Shown: positions 25,108 through 35,273, numbered from the stretch's first letter. The stretch is DNA of 64,000 bases from Cryobacterium sp. PH29-G1 (GCF_030063365.1 NZ_JASISY010000009.1:35525-99524), one strand, 5' to 3'. Program-made: numbers and translations. Notes: a model not told the origin generated them from the sequence alone.

Positions 25108-26786
25108 GCCGGGCTCCCGGCATCCGCTACCGGCGGGAACATGCCCTCTGGCACCCCGCCGCCGTTCCAGTTGAGTAGGTTGATCCGGCCCGGGGTGGTC
25201 GGGGCTGTGGCACTGGACGAGTTGGTACCGGAACGCCCGGTCATCTCGTTGTAGTTGTCGACGGTGGCGCCGAGCGGCATACCGACGGTGTTGCCGAAGG
25301 GGCCGGAGTGCCCGGCCGCGCCGGGCCCGCCCATGCCGGGGCCGCCGTCGGTGTCGAGCGAGCAGCCGAGCTCTTCCAGCTCCCGCGCGGTCTCCACGTG
25401 CGCTTTCGGAATGACGTAACGGTCTTCATACTTGGCGATGGCGAGCAGCCGATACATGGCGGTGATGGTCTCACCGGTCATGCCGACCGCGTTCGGAATG
25501 CGCTCGTCGGGCTCGTTGCCGAGGTTAATGTCGCGCATGTACGCGCGCATCGCGGCGAGCTTGCGCAGCGACAGCTCAACCGGAACGACGTCGCCGGCCG
25601 AAAACAGCCCGGCGAGGTATTCCACCGGGATGCGCAGCTTGTCGATCGCGGCGAACAGGGTGCGGGCGTCTTCGCCGTCGCTGCCGGAGTTGCTCACCAC
25701 GTCAACCACGGGCGACAGCGGGGGGATGTACCAGACCATCGGCATCGTGCGGTATTCCGGGTGCAGCGGCAACGCGATCTCATACTCGGAGATGAGCTTG
25801 TAAATGGGGCTGTTCTGAGCGGCTTCGATCCAGTCGTCGGCCATGCCCTCCGCCTTGGCTGCGGCGATGACCGCGGGGTCGAACGGGTCGAGAAAGCAGG
25901 CACGCTGGGCATCGAGCAGGTCCTGGTCGTTTTCGATCGAGGCCGCTGCGAGCACCGCGTCGGCGTCGTAGAGCATGAGGCCCAGATAGCGCAGCCGTCC
26001 GACGCAGGTTTCGGAGCAGATGGTGGGCTTGCCCTGCTCGATCAACGGGTAGCAGAGCGTGCACTTCTCCGCCTTGCCCGTTTTGTGGTTGAAGTACACC
26101 TTCTTGTAGGGGCAGGCGGAGACGCACATGCGCCAGCCGCGGCATCCGTCTTCATCGACGAGCACGATGCCGTCTTCTTCGCGCTTGTACATGGCGCCGG
26201 AGGGGCAGGCGGCCACGCAGGCGGGGTTGAGGCAGTGCTCGCAAATGCGCGGCAGGTAGAACATGAAGGTCTCTTCGAACTCCATCTTCACGTGCTCGCT
26301 CATCGTCGCCAGAATCGGGTCGAGAGCTGCGGTCTCCTGCGAGCCGCCGAGGTTGTCGTCCCAGTTGCCCGACCATTTAATGTCCATGTTCTGGCCGGTC
26401 AGCAACGACTTCGGTCGGGCGACCGGGCTTTGAGTGCCGGCTGGCGCGGTGGTGAGCATGTCGTAGTCGTAGGTCCACGGCTCGTAGTAGTCGTCGATCT
26501 GCGGCAGGTTCGGGTTGTTGAAGATCTGCGAGAGCTTCTTCAGCCGCCCGCCGGCCTTCAGCTGCAGCCGGCCACGTTTATTGCGCACCCAGCCGCCCTT
26601 CCACTTTTCCTGGTTTTCGTACTCGCGCGGGTAGCCGATGCCGGGCCGGGTCTCCACGTTGTTGAACCAGGCGTACTCAACGCCGGTGCGGTTGGTCCAG
26701 ACCTGCTTGCAGGTGACAGAGCAGGTGTGGCATCCGATGCATTTGTCGAGGTTCATGATCATCGACATCTGGGCCATAACACGCAT
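25104..26786 (-). CDS. narH: NarH, respiratory nitrate reductase beta subunit
   Basis: 560 aa from ATG 26784-26786, one base overlapping the narG TAA; the frame remains open to 27206 but that part is antisense to narG coding sequence. NarH carries four Fe-S clusters that wire NarI to NarG. Visible Cys motifs: KCIGCHTCSVTCKQVW near the start; CEHCLNPACVAACPSG; CRGWRMCVSACPYKK, where Trp replaces a Cys as expected for the [3Fe-4S] cluster; and KCTLCYPLIEQG with CSETCVGRLRYLG. The C-terminal ~60 residues are Gly/Pro-rich. Confidence 0.97.
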   Translation of the reverse strand: MRVMAQMSMIMNLDKCIGCHTCSVTCKQVWTNRTGVEYAWFNNVETRPGIGYPREYENQEKWKGGWVRNKRGRLQLKAGGRLKKLSQIFNNPNLPQIDDYYEPWTYDYDMLTTAPAGTQSPVARPKSLLTGQNMDIKWSGNWDDNLGGSQETAALDPILATMSEHVKMEFEETFMFYLPRICEHCLNPACVAACPSGAMYKREEDGIVLVDEDGCRGWRMCVSACPYKKVYFNHKTGKAEKCTLCYPLIEQGKPTICSETCVGRLRYLGLMLYDADAVLAAASIENDQDLLDAQRACFLDPFDPAVIAAAKAEGMADDWIEAAQNSPIYKLISEYEIALPLHPEYRTMPMVWYIPPLSPVVDVVSNSGSDGEDARTLFAAIDKLRIPVEYLAGLFSAGDVVPVELSLRKLAAMRAYMRDINLGNEPDERIPNAVGMTGETITAMYRLLAIAKYEDRYVIPKAHVETARELEELGCSLDTDGGPGMGGPGAAGHSGPFGNTVGMPLGATVDNYNEMTGRSGTNSSSATAPTTPGRINLLNWNGGGVPEGMFPPVADAGSPA

Positions 26787-29700
26787 TAGTAGTCCACTTT
26801 CTGACTGCGACGACGAATCACGGTGACCTCGTCGCGTTGGTTCCCGGTCGGGCCGAGGTAGTTGAAGGCGAAGGACAGCTGGGCGTAGCCGCCGATCAGA
26901 TGGCTGGGCTTCAAGAGGATGCGGGTGAGCGAGTTGTTGGTGCCGCCGCGCATACCGCTGGTTTCCGCGACCGGCACGTTGATGGTGCGGTCTTTCGCGT
27001 GGTACATGTACACCGTGCCTTCCGGCATCCGGTGCGACACGATCGCCCGCGCCACGACGACCCCGTTGCGGTTGTATGACTCGATCCACTCGTTGTCGCG
27101 TACGCCAATCTTCTCGGCATCCTGCGGGCTCATCCAGATGGTCGGCCCGCCGCGGGAGAGTGAGAGCATGAGCAGGTTGTCCTGGTATTCGGAGTGGATC
27201 GACCACTTCGAATGCGGGGTCAGGTAGCGCACCGCGACCTCGGCGTGGCCTTCTGATCCGGACGCTCCCGTTGACGTCGTGGCGCCGACGATCGAATCGT
27301 CGAACAGTCGGTGCATATCCAGCGGCGGCCGAAAGATGGGCAGCTGCTCACCGAGCTCGATCATCCAGTCGTGGTCGAGGTAGAAATGCTGGCGACCGGT
27401 GAGTGTGTGCCAGGGCTTCAGGTGTTCCACGTTGATGGTGAAGGCGCTGTAACGACGACCGCCGTGCTCGGAACCCGACCATTCCGGGGAGGTGAGCACC
27501 GGCACCGGCGCACCCTGCACATCCGGGTAGGAGAACCGGCGGCCCTCGTTGTCGCTGGCCAGCTGGGCGAGTTTGACTCCGGTGCGTTCTTCGAGCTGCC
27601 GAAAACCCTGGGTGCCGAGGCGGCCGTTGGTGGTACCCGAGAGGGCCAGCACCATCTCGCAGGCATGAATGGCCGTCGACAGGCGCGGGCGGCCGGCAGC
27701 GGGGCCGCTAGCTACCAGGCCGTTCTTTTTGCCGAGGTACTCGACCTCCACGTCGGGGGTGAATTTCACCCCCTTGGTGACCATGCCGAGCTTCGCCGTG
27801 AGCGGTCCGAGCGCCCCGAGCTGCGCGGCGAAGGCCGGGTAGTCGCGTTCGACGACGACCAGTTTGGGCATGGTAACGCCGGGAATGAGCGGCTGGTCGT
27901 TCAGCACGGTGCCGTGCGGGGTGGCCATGGCATCGGGGGTGTCGTGCGAGAGCGGTGCGGCAACGAGGTCTTTGCGCACGCCGAGATGCGTGACCGACAG
28001 CTCCGAGATCTTCGCGGCGAGCACGTGAAAGATATCGAAGTCGGTCTTGGCCTGCCACGGCGGGGCGATCGCCGGGTTGAAGGAGTGAATGAACGGATGC
28101 ATATCCGTTGTCGACAGGTCGTTCTTCTCATACCAGGTGGCCGGCGGCAACACCACGTCGCTGTAGATGGTGGTACTCGTCATGCGGAAGTCGCTCGTGA
28201 CCAGCAGGTCGAGCTTGCCTTCCGGGGCGCTTTCGTGCCACTTCATGGTTGTCGGCCGCCGGGCCGGCATCGACTCGACCGCGCGCACAGCGGAGGGCGC
28301 CCCGAGCAGGTGCTTGAGAAAATACTCGTTGCCTTTGCCGGAGGAGCCGAGCACGTTGGCCCGCCACACCACGAGCACGCGGGGAAAGTTCTCGGGCGCG
28401 TCGGGGTCTTCGCAGGAGAACTCGAGCGAGCCGTCCTTCAGCGAATCGACCACGTATTCGGCCGGTTCCTGACCGGCGGCGACGGCATCATCGACGAGGT
28501 CGAGGGAATTGCGGTTGAAGGTGGGGTAGCTGGGCATCCAGCCACGTTTGGCCGATTCGACCAGGCAGTCCGCGGTAGTACGGCCCGCGAAAGTGCCGAC
28601 GCCGAGCGGGCTCGCGAGGGTGTCAGCACTCAATCCGTCGTAGCGCCACTGGTCGGTGGCGAGGTAGAAGAAGCCGGTGCCGATCATCTGGCGGGGCGGG
28701 CGCACCCAGTCCAGACCGAACGCGTACTGGCCGTATCCGGTGAGCGGGCGCACCTTCTCCTGCCCGACGTAGTGGGCCCAACCGCCGCCGTTCACACCCT
28801 GGCAGCCGGTCATGGTGGTGAGGGCGAGAAAGGCGCGGTAGATGGTGTCCGAATGGAACCAGTGATTGGTGCCGGCACCCATCAGAATCATCGAGCGGCC
28901 CTGCGAATCTTCGGCATTCTGGGCGAATTCGCGGCCGATACGCGCGGCAGCCTGCCACGGCACCGAGGTGATCTCTTCCTGCCAGGCGGGGGTGCCGGGG
29001 GTGGATGCGTCGTCGTAGCCGGTGGGCCACTCGCCCGGCAGTCCGGGTCGCCCGACGCCGTACTGTGCGAGCAGCAGGTCGAACACGGTCGTCACGAGCA
29101 CACCGGCGACCTCCCGCACGGGCACCCCGCGGCGCACGATCCCGGCGGCGCCGGCGTGCTGTTCGCCGGGGCTGTCCTGGCCGACATCGGGCGTCACGTC
29201 GAAGCGGGGCAGGTCGATGGCGACGCTGGCACCGTCGTAGTCCGGGGCATCCGCTATGGAGAGCAGCGGGTCGCGGCCCTCGAGGTCGAGGTTCCAGGTG
29301 CCCTTGTCGGCCTCGCTGAACCGGTGGCCGATCGACCCGTTCGGCACGAACGGCTCGGCGTTCTCATCGAGCATGACCGTTTTGAAGGCGGCACTCGACA
29401 CGGATGCGTCGGTGCTGGGCAGCGCGTCGGCCGTCAGAAATTTGCCGGGAACCCAGGCATCCTGGCGCGGGGTGAGCGCGATCAGGTAGGACGAGTCGCT
29501 GAACTTCTTCATATACTCGATGAAGCGCGGCGTGCGGCGATCGACCAGGAATTCCTTGAGAACGACGTGGCCCATGGCGAGCGCGAGGGCGCCGTCGGTG
29601 CCGGGGTGCACGGCCAGCCATTCGTCGGCGAATTTGGAGTTGTCGGCGTAGTCGGGCGAGACGGTGACGACCTTCTGGCCGCGGTAGCGGGCCTCAACCA

Positions 29701-30559
29701 TGAAGTGCGCGTCGGGGGTGCGCGTGACGGGCACGTTGGAGCCCCACATGATCAGGTAGCTGGAGTTCCACCAGTCGGCCGATTCGGGCACGTCGGTCTG
29801 GTCACCGAACACCTGCGGGCTGGCCACCGGCAGGTCGGCATACCAGTCGTAGAACGAGAGCATCGTGCCGCCGAGCATCGAAATGAACCGGTTGCCGACG
29901 CCCTGTGACACGATCGACATCGCCGGAATCGGGCTGAAGCCGACGACCCGGTCTGGGCCGTACTTTTTGATGGTGTGCACGTGGGCGGCGGCGACGATTT
30001 CGGCGGCTTCATCCCAGCTGGCGCGCACCAGCCCGCCCTGGCCGCGGGCGCTCTTGTACTGCCGTGCGGTTTCGGGGTTGCCGGTGATCTCGGCCCAGGC
30101 CAGCACTGGATCGCCGAGGCGTGCTTTCGCTTCACGGTAGAGGTTCAGCAGCACGCCGCGCACGTAGGGGTAACGCACCCGGGTGGGCGAGTAGGTGTAC
30201 CAGCTGAAAGCCGCGCCGCGGGGGCAGCCGCGGGGCTCGTACTCGGGGCTGTCCGGGCCGACCGAGGGGTAGTCGGTCTGCTGGGTTTCCCAGGTGATGA
30301 TGCCGTCTTTGACGTACACCTTCCAGGAGCAGCTGCCGGTGCAGTTCACACCGTGGGTACTGCGCACCTCTTTGTCGTGGGTCCAGCGATCACGGTAAAA
30401 CGTGTCGGCACCGCGGCCGCCGTTTTTGAACACGCTGCGCAGATCGTCGCTGGTCTCGCCGCGGCGCAGAAAACGGCCGAGTTTCAGCAGCGAGTCGGCG
30501 ACCGGGCCGTCGGTGCCAGGCTGAGATGATCCGAACGTCGTGCCGTTGCGTTTGTTCAC
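26786..30559 (-). CDS. narG: NarG, respiratory nitrate reductase alpha subunit
   Basis: 1257 aa from GTG 30557-30559, with AAGGGG at good spacing; the frame extends to 30595. It is the catalytic bis-MGD subunit reducing nitrate to nitrite on the cytoplasmic face. The N-terminal Fe-S site is HGVNCTGSCSWKVYVKDG; cofactor-domain segments include RGCPRGAAFSWYTYSP, IPAMSIVSQGVGNRF, MLGGTMLSFYDWYADLP and NHWFHSDTIYRAFLALTTM. The C-terminus has HSEYQDNLLMLSLSRGGPTI and GGYAQLSFAFNYLGPTGNQRD. There is no twin-Arg leader, as expected for membrane-bound cytoplasm-facing Nar. First gene of narGHJI-DUF488. Confidence 0.97.
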   Translation of the reverse strand: MNKRNGTTFGSSQPGTDGPVADSLLKLGRFLRRGETSDDLRSVFKNGGRGADTFYRDRWTHDKEVRSTHGVNCTGSCSWKVYVKDGIITWETQQTDYPSVGPDSPEYEPRGCPRGAAFSWYTYSPTRVRYPYVRGVLLNLYREAKARLGDPVLAWAEITGNPETARQYKSARGQGGLVRASWDEAAEIVAAAHVHTIKKYGPDRVVGFSPIPAMSIVSQGVGNRFISMLGGTMLSFYDWYADLPVASPQVFGDQTDVPESADWWNSSYLIMWGSNVPVTRTPDAHFMVEARYRGQKVVTVSPDYADNSKFADEWLAVHPGTDGALALAMGHVVLKEFLVDRRTPRFIEYMKKFSDSSYLIALTPRQDAWVPGKFLTADALPSTDASVSSAAFKTVMLDENAEPFVPNGSIGHRFSEADKGTWNLDLEGRDPLLSIADAPDYDGASVAIDLPRFDVTPDVGQDSPGEQHAGAAGIVRRGVPVREVAGVLVTTVFDLLLAQYGVGRPGLPGEWPTGYDDASTPGTPAWQEEITSVPWQAAARIGREFAQNAEDSQGRSMILMGAGTNHWFHSDTIYRAFLALTTMTGCQGVNGGGWAHYVGQEKVRPLTGYGQYAFGLDWVRPPRQMIGTGFFYLATDQWRYDGLSADTLASPLGVGTFAGRTTADCLVESAKRGWMPSYPTFNRNSLDLVDDAVAAGQEPAEYVVDSLKDGSLEFSCEDPDAPENFPRVLVVWRANVLGSSGKGNEYFLKHLLGAPSAVRAVESMPARRPTTMKWHESAPEGKLDLLVTSDFRMTSTTIYSDVVLPPATWYEKNDLSTTDMHPFIHSFNPAIAPPWQAKTDFDIFHVLAAKISELSVTHLGVRKDLVAAPLSHDTPDAMATPHGTVLNDQPLIPGVTMPKLVVVERDYPAFAAQLGALGPLTAKLGMVTKGVKFTPDVEVEYLGKKNGLVASGPAAGRPRLSTAIHACEMVLALSGTTNGRLGTQGFRQLEERTGVKLAQLASDNEGRRFSYPDVQGAPVPVLTSPEWSGSEHGGRRYSAFTINVEHLKPWHTLTGRQHFYLDHDWMIELGEQLPIFRPPLDMHRLFDDSIVGATTSTGASGSEGHAEVAVRYLTPHSKWSIHSEYQDNLLMLSLSRGGPTIWMSPQDAEKIGVRDNEWIESYNRNGVVVARAIVSHRMPEGTVYMYHAKDRTINVPVAETSGMRGGTNNSLTRILLKPSHLIGGYAQLSFAFNYLGPTGNQRDEVTVIRRRSQKVDY

Positions 30560-30926
30560 GGTGCCCCTTGCCTGCCGGGGATGCCGAAGCAGCACTCACC
30601 CTCAGAACGAGCCTCGCCGCTGCCCGCCAGGCCGACAACCGCAAAAGACCGTGAATAATGTTTCGGCCCCGGCTCATAACTCCTGCAATTCGTGCACCGT
30701 CTGCTCATCGTGCGCGTAATTCCGGGGTGGAGAGCGCGGTGCCGCAGAAATTGCAGGAGTTGTGCGCACGTGCGGCGGCTCATGCGGAAACGAGGCGGGC
30801 GGGGCCGGACCGGGGGCAACAATCATGCCGGACCCGACAGGCCAACTCCCTCAGATAATCACACCATCCGAGGTTACGAACAAGGTAACGGGGGGACGAG
30901 CCCTCTGCCGGCATGGGTGCCGAACT
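30560..30926. promoter_or_regulatory. narG upstream region (367 bp, no gene)
   Basis: This gap between the cysteine-containing regulator (30927-31652) and narG must hold the nar promoter. It contains the second family A repeat (30675-30764). I see no clear FNR (TTGAT-N4-ATCAA) or DevR box and cannot place -35/-10 hexamers with confidence. Confidence 0.5.
30675..30764. repeat. REP-like element family A, copy 2
   Basis: CATAACTCCTGCAATT at 30675-30690 and its inverted partner TTGCAGGAGTTGTG at 30751-30764 (one mismatch from TTATG) delimit a 90-bp unit in the narG promoter region. The interior contains GCGCGTAATT, close to GCGTAATT in copy 3. Confidence 0.82.
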
Positions 30927-31652
30927 CTAGCGGCGAAGGTCTCGGAACGTCCTCGGCGCTGCGCGGGACGGATCGGTGTGCGTCCCGGCCGGCTCCTCGG
31001 CGGGCTCATCAGCGGATGCCGCCGGCGCGGCCACCACGTCGATCACACAGTGATGCGGGGCATTGCTGAGGTTGAGGCCGACCGCGCGCAGTGGGCCGTC
31101 GGCCTGCTCCAGTACGCCCTGAATCAGGCGGTAATGCACGCCGCACACCTCCGGGTGCTCCCTGATCATCTCCGAGTACGGGCAGTCGTGCAGGTTGAGC
31201 TGGTCGCCGTCGGCGGCCATCCGGGCGTCGAAACCGGATTGGTCCAGGTGGTCATCGAGGGCGTCGAGCTGTCGCTGGGCTGCCGGGCCGGTGCAGCCGG
31301 CCAACGTGGGTTGGCCGACGGGCAGTAGCGGCAGCATCCGGCGCAGTTGCTCGGCACGTTCCTGCGCGGCCGCGATTTTGCGGCTGCGAATGGAACCCAA
31401 TTCGGTATTTACCCCGCCCGCGGCGCTGTAGAGCATCTTGGGGCGGCCCTTGCTGTCACGCGCCTCGGGCGCACAGGTGACGAAACCATCGTTAATCAGC
31501 CGGTCGAGGTGTTCGCGGGCGGTGTTGTGGTGCAGTCCCGTGGCCTCGGCGAGGTCGTTCACCGTCATCGTTCCGCGGCTCTGCAGCTGGTAGAGCAGGT
31601 TCATTCTGCTCAGGCTGGCGAGCGTCTTGTAACTCGGGGGTTGGGCGGCCAT
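30927..31652 (-). CDS. HTH regulator with conserved Cys cluster (SufR/ArsR-like), copy 1
   Basis: 241 aa. The N-terminal winged HTH is MNLLYQLQSRGTMTVNDLAE, ATGLHHNTAREHLDRLINDG. The C-terminal half has a spaced Cys set: DCPY, then C after 12 residues (EVCGVHYRLIQ) and a third in HHCVIDVV. The layout resembles SufR-type regulators that ligate an Fe-S cluster. The paralogue at 35396-36073 keeps the same three Cys and the His after the second. The gene is divergent from pdhA and upstream of narG on the same strand, so it could govern either. Fe-S, NO or oxygen sensing is inferred. The C-terminal ~30 residues are disordered. Confidence 0.75.
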   Translation of the reverse strand: MAAQPPSYKTLASLSRMNLLYQLQSRGTMTVNDLAEATGLHHNTAREHLDRLINDGFVTCAPEARDSKGRPKMLYSAAGGVNTELGSIRSRKIAAAQERAEQLRRMLPLLPVGQPTLAGCTGPAAQRQLDALDDHLDQSGFDARMAADGDQLNLHDCPYSEMIREHPEVCGVHYRLIQGVLEQADGPLRAVGLNLSNAPHHCVIDVVAAPAASADEPAEEPAGTHTDPSRAAPRTFRDLRR

Positions 31653-31794
31653 GGCTCCATTATGTCTTCACATGATCGGCGGCCCCCATTTGCGCCGATT
31701 TTGCACCCCCTTACCCACCTCCCGATTTGAAAGGAAAATATTCCCCTCAAAGACGTAGGATTAACGAACGCAGTCAGAAGGAAAGTGGGACCAC

Positions 31795-32880
31795 ATGGCG
31801 GCCAAAGCCCGCATACGACCGAACCCCGTCGAGGCTCCCGGTGATGAACCGGGTAGCGAACCCAACGCGCCCCTGCGAGGCTATTACGAACGAATGTCGC
31901 TGGTGCGCGCCTTCGAGCTGCGCGCCAGCGAGATGTATGCCCGGGCCAGGATCGGCGGCTACTGCCACCTCAACCTCGGCGAAGAGGCAACCGTGGTGGG
32001 TCTGATGGCGGCCGTCGAGGCCCGCGATTACCTGTTCACCGGGTATCGCGATCACGGCTACGCGCTGCTGCGCGGCCTGTCGCCCGAGCGGGTGATGGCC
32101 GAATTGTTCGGCAAGGTCACCGGTGTCTCCGGCGGTCGCGGCGGCTCAATGCACCTGTTCGACACCGAAACACGCCTGTTCGGCGGCTACGGCATCGTCG
32201 GCGGGCAGATCCCCCCGGCCACCGGCGCCGCACTCGCACTGAAATACCGCGAGGCGGCCGGTCCCGACGCTGCCGCCGTGCTGTGCCTGCTCGGTGACGG
32301 CACCACCAACATCGGGGCGTTCCACGAATCGCTCAACTTGGCCGGCCTGTGGAAGCTGCCGATCGTTTATGTGATCGTCAACAATGGGCTCGGTATGGGC
32401 ACGACGGTGGAAAAGGCATCCGCCGAACCGGAGCTGTACAAGCGTGCCGCGTCGTACCGCATGCCCGGTCTGCGGGTCGACGGCGATGATGTGCTCGCCG
32501 TTCGGGATGCTGCCCGCTCTGCCCTCAAACAAGCGCGCGAGTCGCGCCAGCCAGTGCTGCTCGAGGTCATGTGTTATCGATTGCGCGGCCATTCCGTGGT
32601 GGATCCGGCCCGCTATCGCTCAGCCGATGATACGGCGATCGCCCAGCAGTCCGACCCGGTTCCGAGCTTTCGCGCCGAGTTGATCGCCTCTGGCGTTCTC
32701 AGCGAAGCGGATGCCGCCGCCATCGACGAGTCCGCCGATGCGCGGGTGTCCGAGGCGGTCACCTTCGCCGAGGAGAGCCCGGAGCCCGACCCCACGGACC
32801 TGTTCGCGTACGTGTACGCGACCGCGGTGGCGAATGCGCCATCCGCTTTGCCCGGAGAACCCGTTATGGATGCCCTGTGA
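31795..32880 (+). CDS. pdhA: Pyruvate dehydrogenase E1 component, alpha subunit
   Basis: 361 aa. TPP-dependent decarboxylase alpha chain of a 2-oxoacid dehydrogenase complex. The TPP motif GDGTTNIGAFHESLNLAGLW is near residues 165-185, ending VIVNN. GGRGGSMHLFD and RDHGYALLRGLSPERVMAELFG are typical of PDH/acetoin-type E1alpha, and YRMPGLRVDGDDVLAV and RLRGHSVVDPARYR carry the phosphorylation-loop region. The stop overlaps the pdhB start by one base. Acetoin dehydrogenase (acoA) is the alternative; sequence alone does not decide. No E3 gene is nearby. Confidence 0.88.
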   Translation: MAAKARIRPNPVEAPGDEPGSEPNAPLRGYYERMSLVRAFELRASEMYARARIGGYCHLNLGEEATVVGLMAAVEARDYLFTGYRDHGYALLRGLSPERVMAELFGKVTGVSGGRGGSMHLFDTETRLFGGYGIVGGQIPPATGAALALKYREAAGPDAAAVLCLLGDGTTNIGAFHESLNLAGLWKLPIVYVIVNNGLGMGTTVEKASAEPELYKRAASYRMPGLRVDGDDVLAVRDAARSALKQARESRQPVLLEVMCYRLRGHSVVDPARYRSADDTAIAQQSDPVPSFRAELIASGVLSEADAAAIDESADARVSEAVTFAEESPEPDPTDLFAYVYATAVANAPSALPGEPVMDAL

Positions 32881-33908
32881 TGACTACCGACATAGCAACA
32901 ACCCGCACGATCACCTACCGTCAGGCGCTCAACGAGACCCTGCGCGCCGAACTCGAGCACGACGAGAAGGTTTTTCTGATCGGCGAGGAGATCGGTGTCT
33001 TTGAGGGCTCCTACAAGATCACGGCCGGGCTGCTCGAAGCTTTCGGACCGGATCGGGTACTTGATGCCCCGATCGCCGAGGAGGGTTTCGTCGGCGCCGC
33101 CCTCGGTGCGGCAATGCTCGGCATGCGGCCGGTGGTGGAGATCATGACCATCAACTTCAGCCTCATTGCGATCGACCAGATCGTCAACCACGCGGCCAAG
33201 ATGCGTTCGATGTTCGCCGGGCAGGTGTCTATTCCGCTGGTCATTCGCATGCCCGGCGGTGGCGGCCAGCAGCTCGCCGCGACCCATTCGCAGAACCTCG
33301 AGGTCTGGTACGCCCACATTCCCGGGCTCAAGGTCGTCGCTCCGTCGACCCCGGCCGACGCTAAAGCGCTGCTGACCGCGGCCATTCGCGATGACGATCC
33401 GGTGATCTTTCTCGAGAACCTCTCGCTATACAGCGCCAAGGGCGAGGTGCCCGACGGCGAACAAATCGCCGAAATTGGCAAGGCCGCTGTCGTGAAACCC
33501 GGCACCGACCTCACCATTGTGAGCTACTCGCGCGGCACCACGACCGCCCTCGAGGTGGCTCGCCAACTCGAGGCCGAAGGCCTCTCGATCGAGGTCGTCG
33601 ATCTGCGCAGCCTGCGGCCACTGGACCGCGACACCATCTGCGCCTCGGTGCAGAAGACCGGGCACGCCGTCGTCTTCGAAGACGACTGGCTCAGCTACGG
33701 CATCGGCGCCGAAATTTCGGCGACCATCGGCGAGGGCGTGTTTGATTTTCTGGACGCCCCGGTGCGCCGCGTCGCCGCCGCCGAGGTGCCTTTGCCCTAC
33801 GCCAAATCGCTCGAGCGAGCGGCGCTGCCCAGCAGCGCCGACCTCGCCCGCGTGGTGCGCGAGGTGCTCAACCTCGCCCCCGTTTCTTCCGCCTCGATCG
33901 ACAATTAG
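32880..33908 (+). CDS. pdhB: Pyruvate dehydrogenase E1 component, beta subunit
   Basis: 342 aa from ATG 32880 in a TGATG overlap with pdhA; a GTG three bases earlier is an alternative. Beta-chain signatures: FLIGEEIGVFEGSYKITAGL, RVLDAPIAEEGFVGAALGAA, PLVIRMPGGGGQQLAATHSQ, VVAPSTPADAKALLTAAI and VEVVDLRSLRPLD. It forms an alpha2beta2 E1 with PdhA. An AGGAG site nine bases after its stop begins the next gene. Confidence 0.92.
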   Translation: MTTDIATTRTITYRQALNETLRAELEHDEKVFLIGEEIGVFEGSYKITAGLLEAFGPDRVLDAPIAEEGFVGAALGAAMLGMRPVVEIMTINFSLIAIDQIVNHAAKMRSMFAGQVSIPLVIRMPGGGGQQLAATHSQNLEVWYAHIPGLKVVAPSTPADAKALLTAAIRDDDPVIFLENLSLYSAKGEVPDGEQIAEIGKAAVVKPGTDLTIVSYSRGTTTALEVARQLEAEGLSIEVVDLRSLRPLDRDTICASVQKTGHAVVFEDDWLSYGIGAEISATIGEGVFDFLDAPVRRVAAAEVPLPYAKSLERAALPSSADLARVVREVLNLAPVSSASIDN

Positions 33909-33917
33909 GAGCCGGCC

Positions 33918-35273
33918 ATGCCCGACGTCATCATGCCCCGCCTCTCCGACACCATGGAGGAGGGCGAACTCAGTCGCTGGATCAAGCAGGTCGGCGATGA
34001 GATACACAAGGGCGACGTGCTCGCCGAGATCGAGACCGACAAAGCCACGATGGATCTCGAAGCCTTCGACAATGGCATCCTCGAGCAGTTGCTCGTCGTC
34101 ACCGGAGCCCTCGTGCCGATCGGCGCCCCGGTTGCCCGCATCGGCGACGGCAGCAACATCGTCGCTGACGGAGCGGAACCCGCGGCGCCGGCAGCAACAC
34201 CAGCGCCAGCAGTACCGGCGACGACACCGGATGCCTCTGCGCCGGCTCCCTCTGCTCCGGCTCCCTCCGGCACCAGCGATCCCGCAACCTCAGCAACGCC
34301 CACCGGCGAGCTGCGCACCTCTCCGCTGGCGCGGAAAATCGGCCGCGAGCACGGCATCGACCTGCACAGCATCGTGGGCACCGGCCCGCAGGGGCGCATC
34401 ACTCGCACCGATGTGGACGCAGCTATCGCCGACCGGGAGACGGGCACCCCAACGCCCACGCCGACCTCGGCTCCCGCAGCGCAGCCCGAGACAGGCGCCG
34501 CAGCTCAAAGCGCCACAGCGCCTGGTGCTACAGCGACCAGTGCCACCCCTTCCAGCGGTGCGACGCCCGGTGGGCCGCGCACTGCCACCGATTCCGTTGC
34601 CGTGCCGGTCAGCCGCATCCGCGCCGTTACTGCTCGCCGGCTGACCGAGAGCCAGGCCGTGCCGCACTTCTTCCTCACCCGCATCGTCGACGTCGAGCGC
34701 CTCGTCGCGTTCCGTACCGAGGTGAACGCCTCGCTCACCGCGCTCGGCACCAAAGTGAGCCTGAACGACCTCTTCGTGCGGGCCAGCGCCATGACCCTAC
34801 GGGCGCACCCCGCGGTCAACGCGTCGTGGGGCGCCGGCGTCATTCTGCGCCACCCGCACGTCAATGTCGGCGTGGCCGTCGCGACCGACGACGGGCTGCT
34901 CGTCCCCGTGGTTGTCGACGCCGATCAAAAGTCCCTCAGCGCCATCGCCACCGAGACCCGCGCCCTAGCCGGCCTGGCCCGCAGCGGCAACTTGTCGCTC
35001 GCCCAAATGTCCGGGGGCACCTTCTCCATCAGCAACCTCGGCATGTTCGACATTGATTCCTTTACCGCCGTATTGAATCCACCCGAAGCCGGCATTCTGG
35101 CGATCGGGGCAGCGAAAGACGTACCGGCAGTCCGTGCGGGAGCTCTGGTGACCGTACCCATGGTCACCATGACCCTGACCGCCGACCATCGGGTGCTCGA
35201 CGGTGCCGTCGCGGCCGCGTTCCTGCGTGATCTCGCGATCCTGCTCGAGGACCCGCTGCGCATCGTTCTCTAA
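33918..35273 (+). CDS. pdhC: Dihydrolipoamide acetyltransferase E2 component
   Basis: 451 aa. Domain order: a lipoyl domain (residues 1-77) with the lipoylated Lys in EIETDKATMDLEAFD; an Ala/Pro/Thr linker; a peripheral-subunit-binding domain (RTSPLARKIGREHGIDLHSI, about 133-170); a second linker; and a catalytic acyltransferase domain ending with the active-site MTLTADHRVLDGAVAAAFLR. A single lipoyl domain is short relative to many actinobacterial E2. It follows pdhB by 9 bp and ends at a good terminator. Confidence 0.93.
   Translation: MPDVIMPRLSDTMEEGELSRWIKQVGDEIHKGDVLAEIETDKATMDLEAFDNGILEQLLVVTGALVPIGAPVARIGDGSNIVADGAEPAAPAATPAPAVPATTPDASAPAPSAPAPSGTSDPATSATPTGELRTSPLARKIGREHGIDLHSIVGTGPQGRITRTDVDAAIADRETGTPTPTPTSAPAAQPETGAAAQSATAPGATATSATPSSGATPGGPRTATDSVAVPVSRIRAVTARRLTESQAVPHFFLTRIVDVERLVAFRTEVNASLTALGTKVSLNDLFVRASAMTLRAHPAVNASWGAGVILRHPHVNVGVAVATDDGLLVPVVVDADQKSLSAIATETRALAGLARSGNLSLAQMSGGTFSISNLGMFDIDSFTAVLNPPEAGILAIGAAKDVPAVRAGALVTVPMVTMTLTADHRVLDGAVAAAFLRDLAILLEDPLRIVL

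Noticed and set aside
27311..29908. 865-aa ORF on the plus strand opposite narG
   Set aside because: Antisense shadow of a conserved gene; GC-rich third positions keep such frames open. No domain is recognisable.
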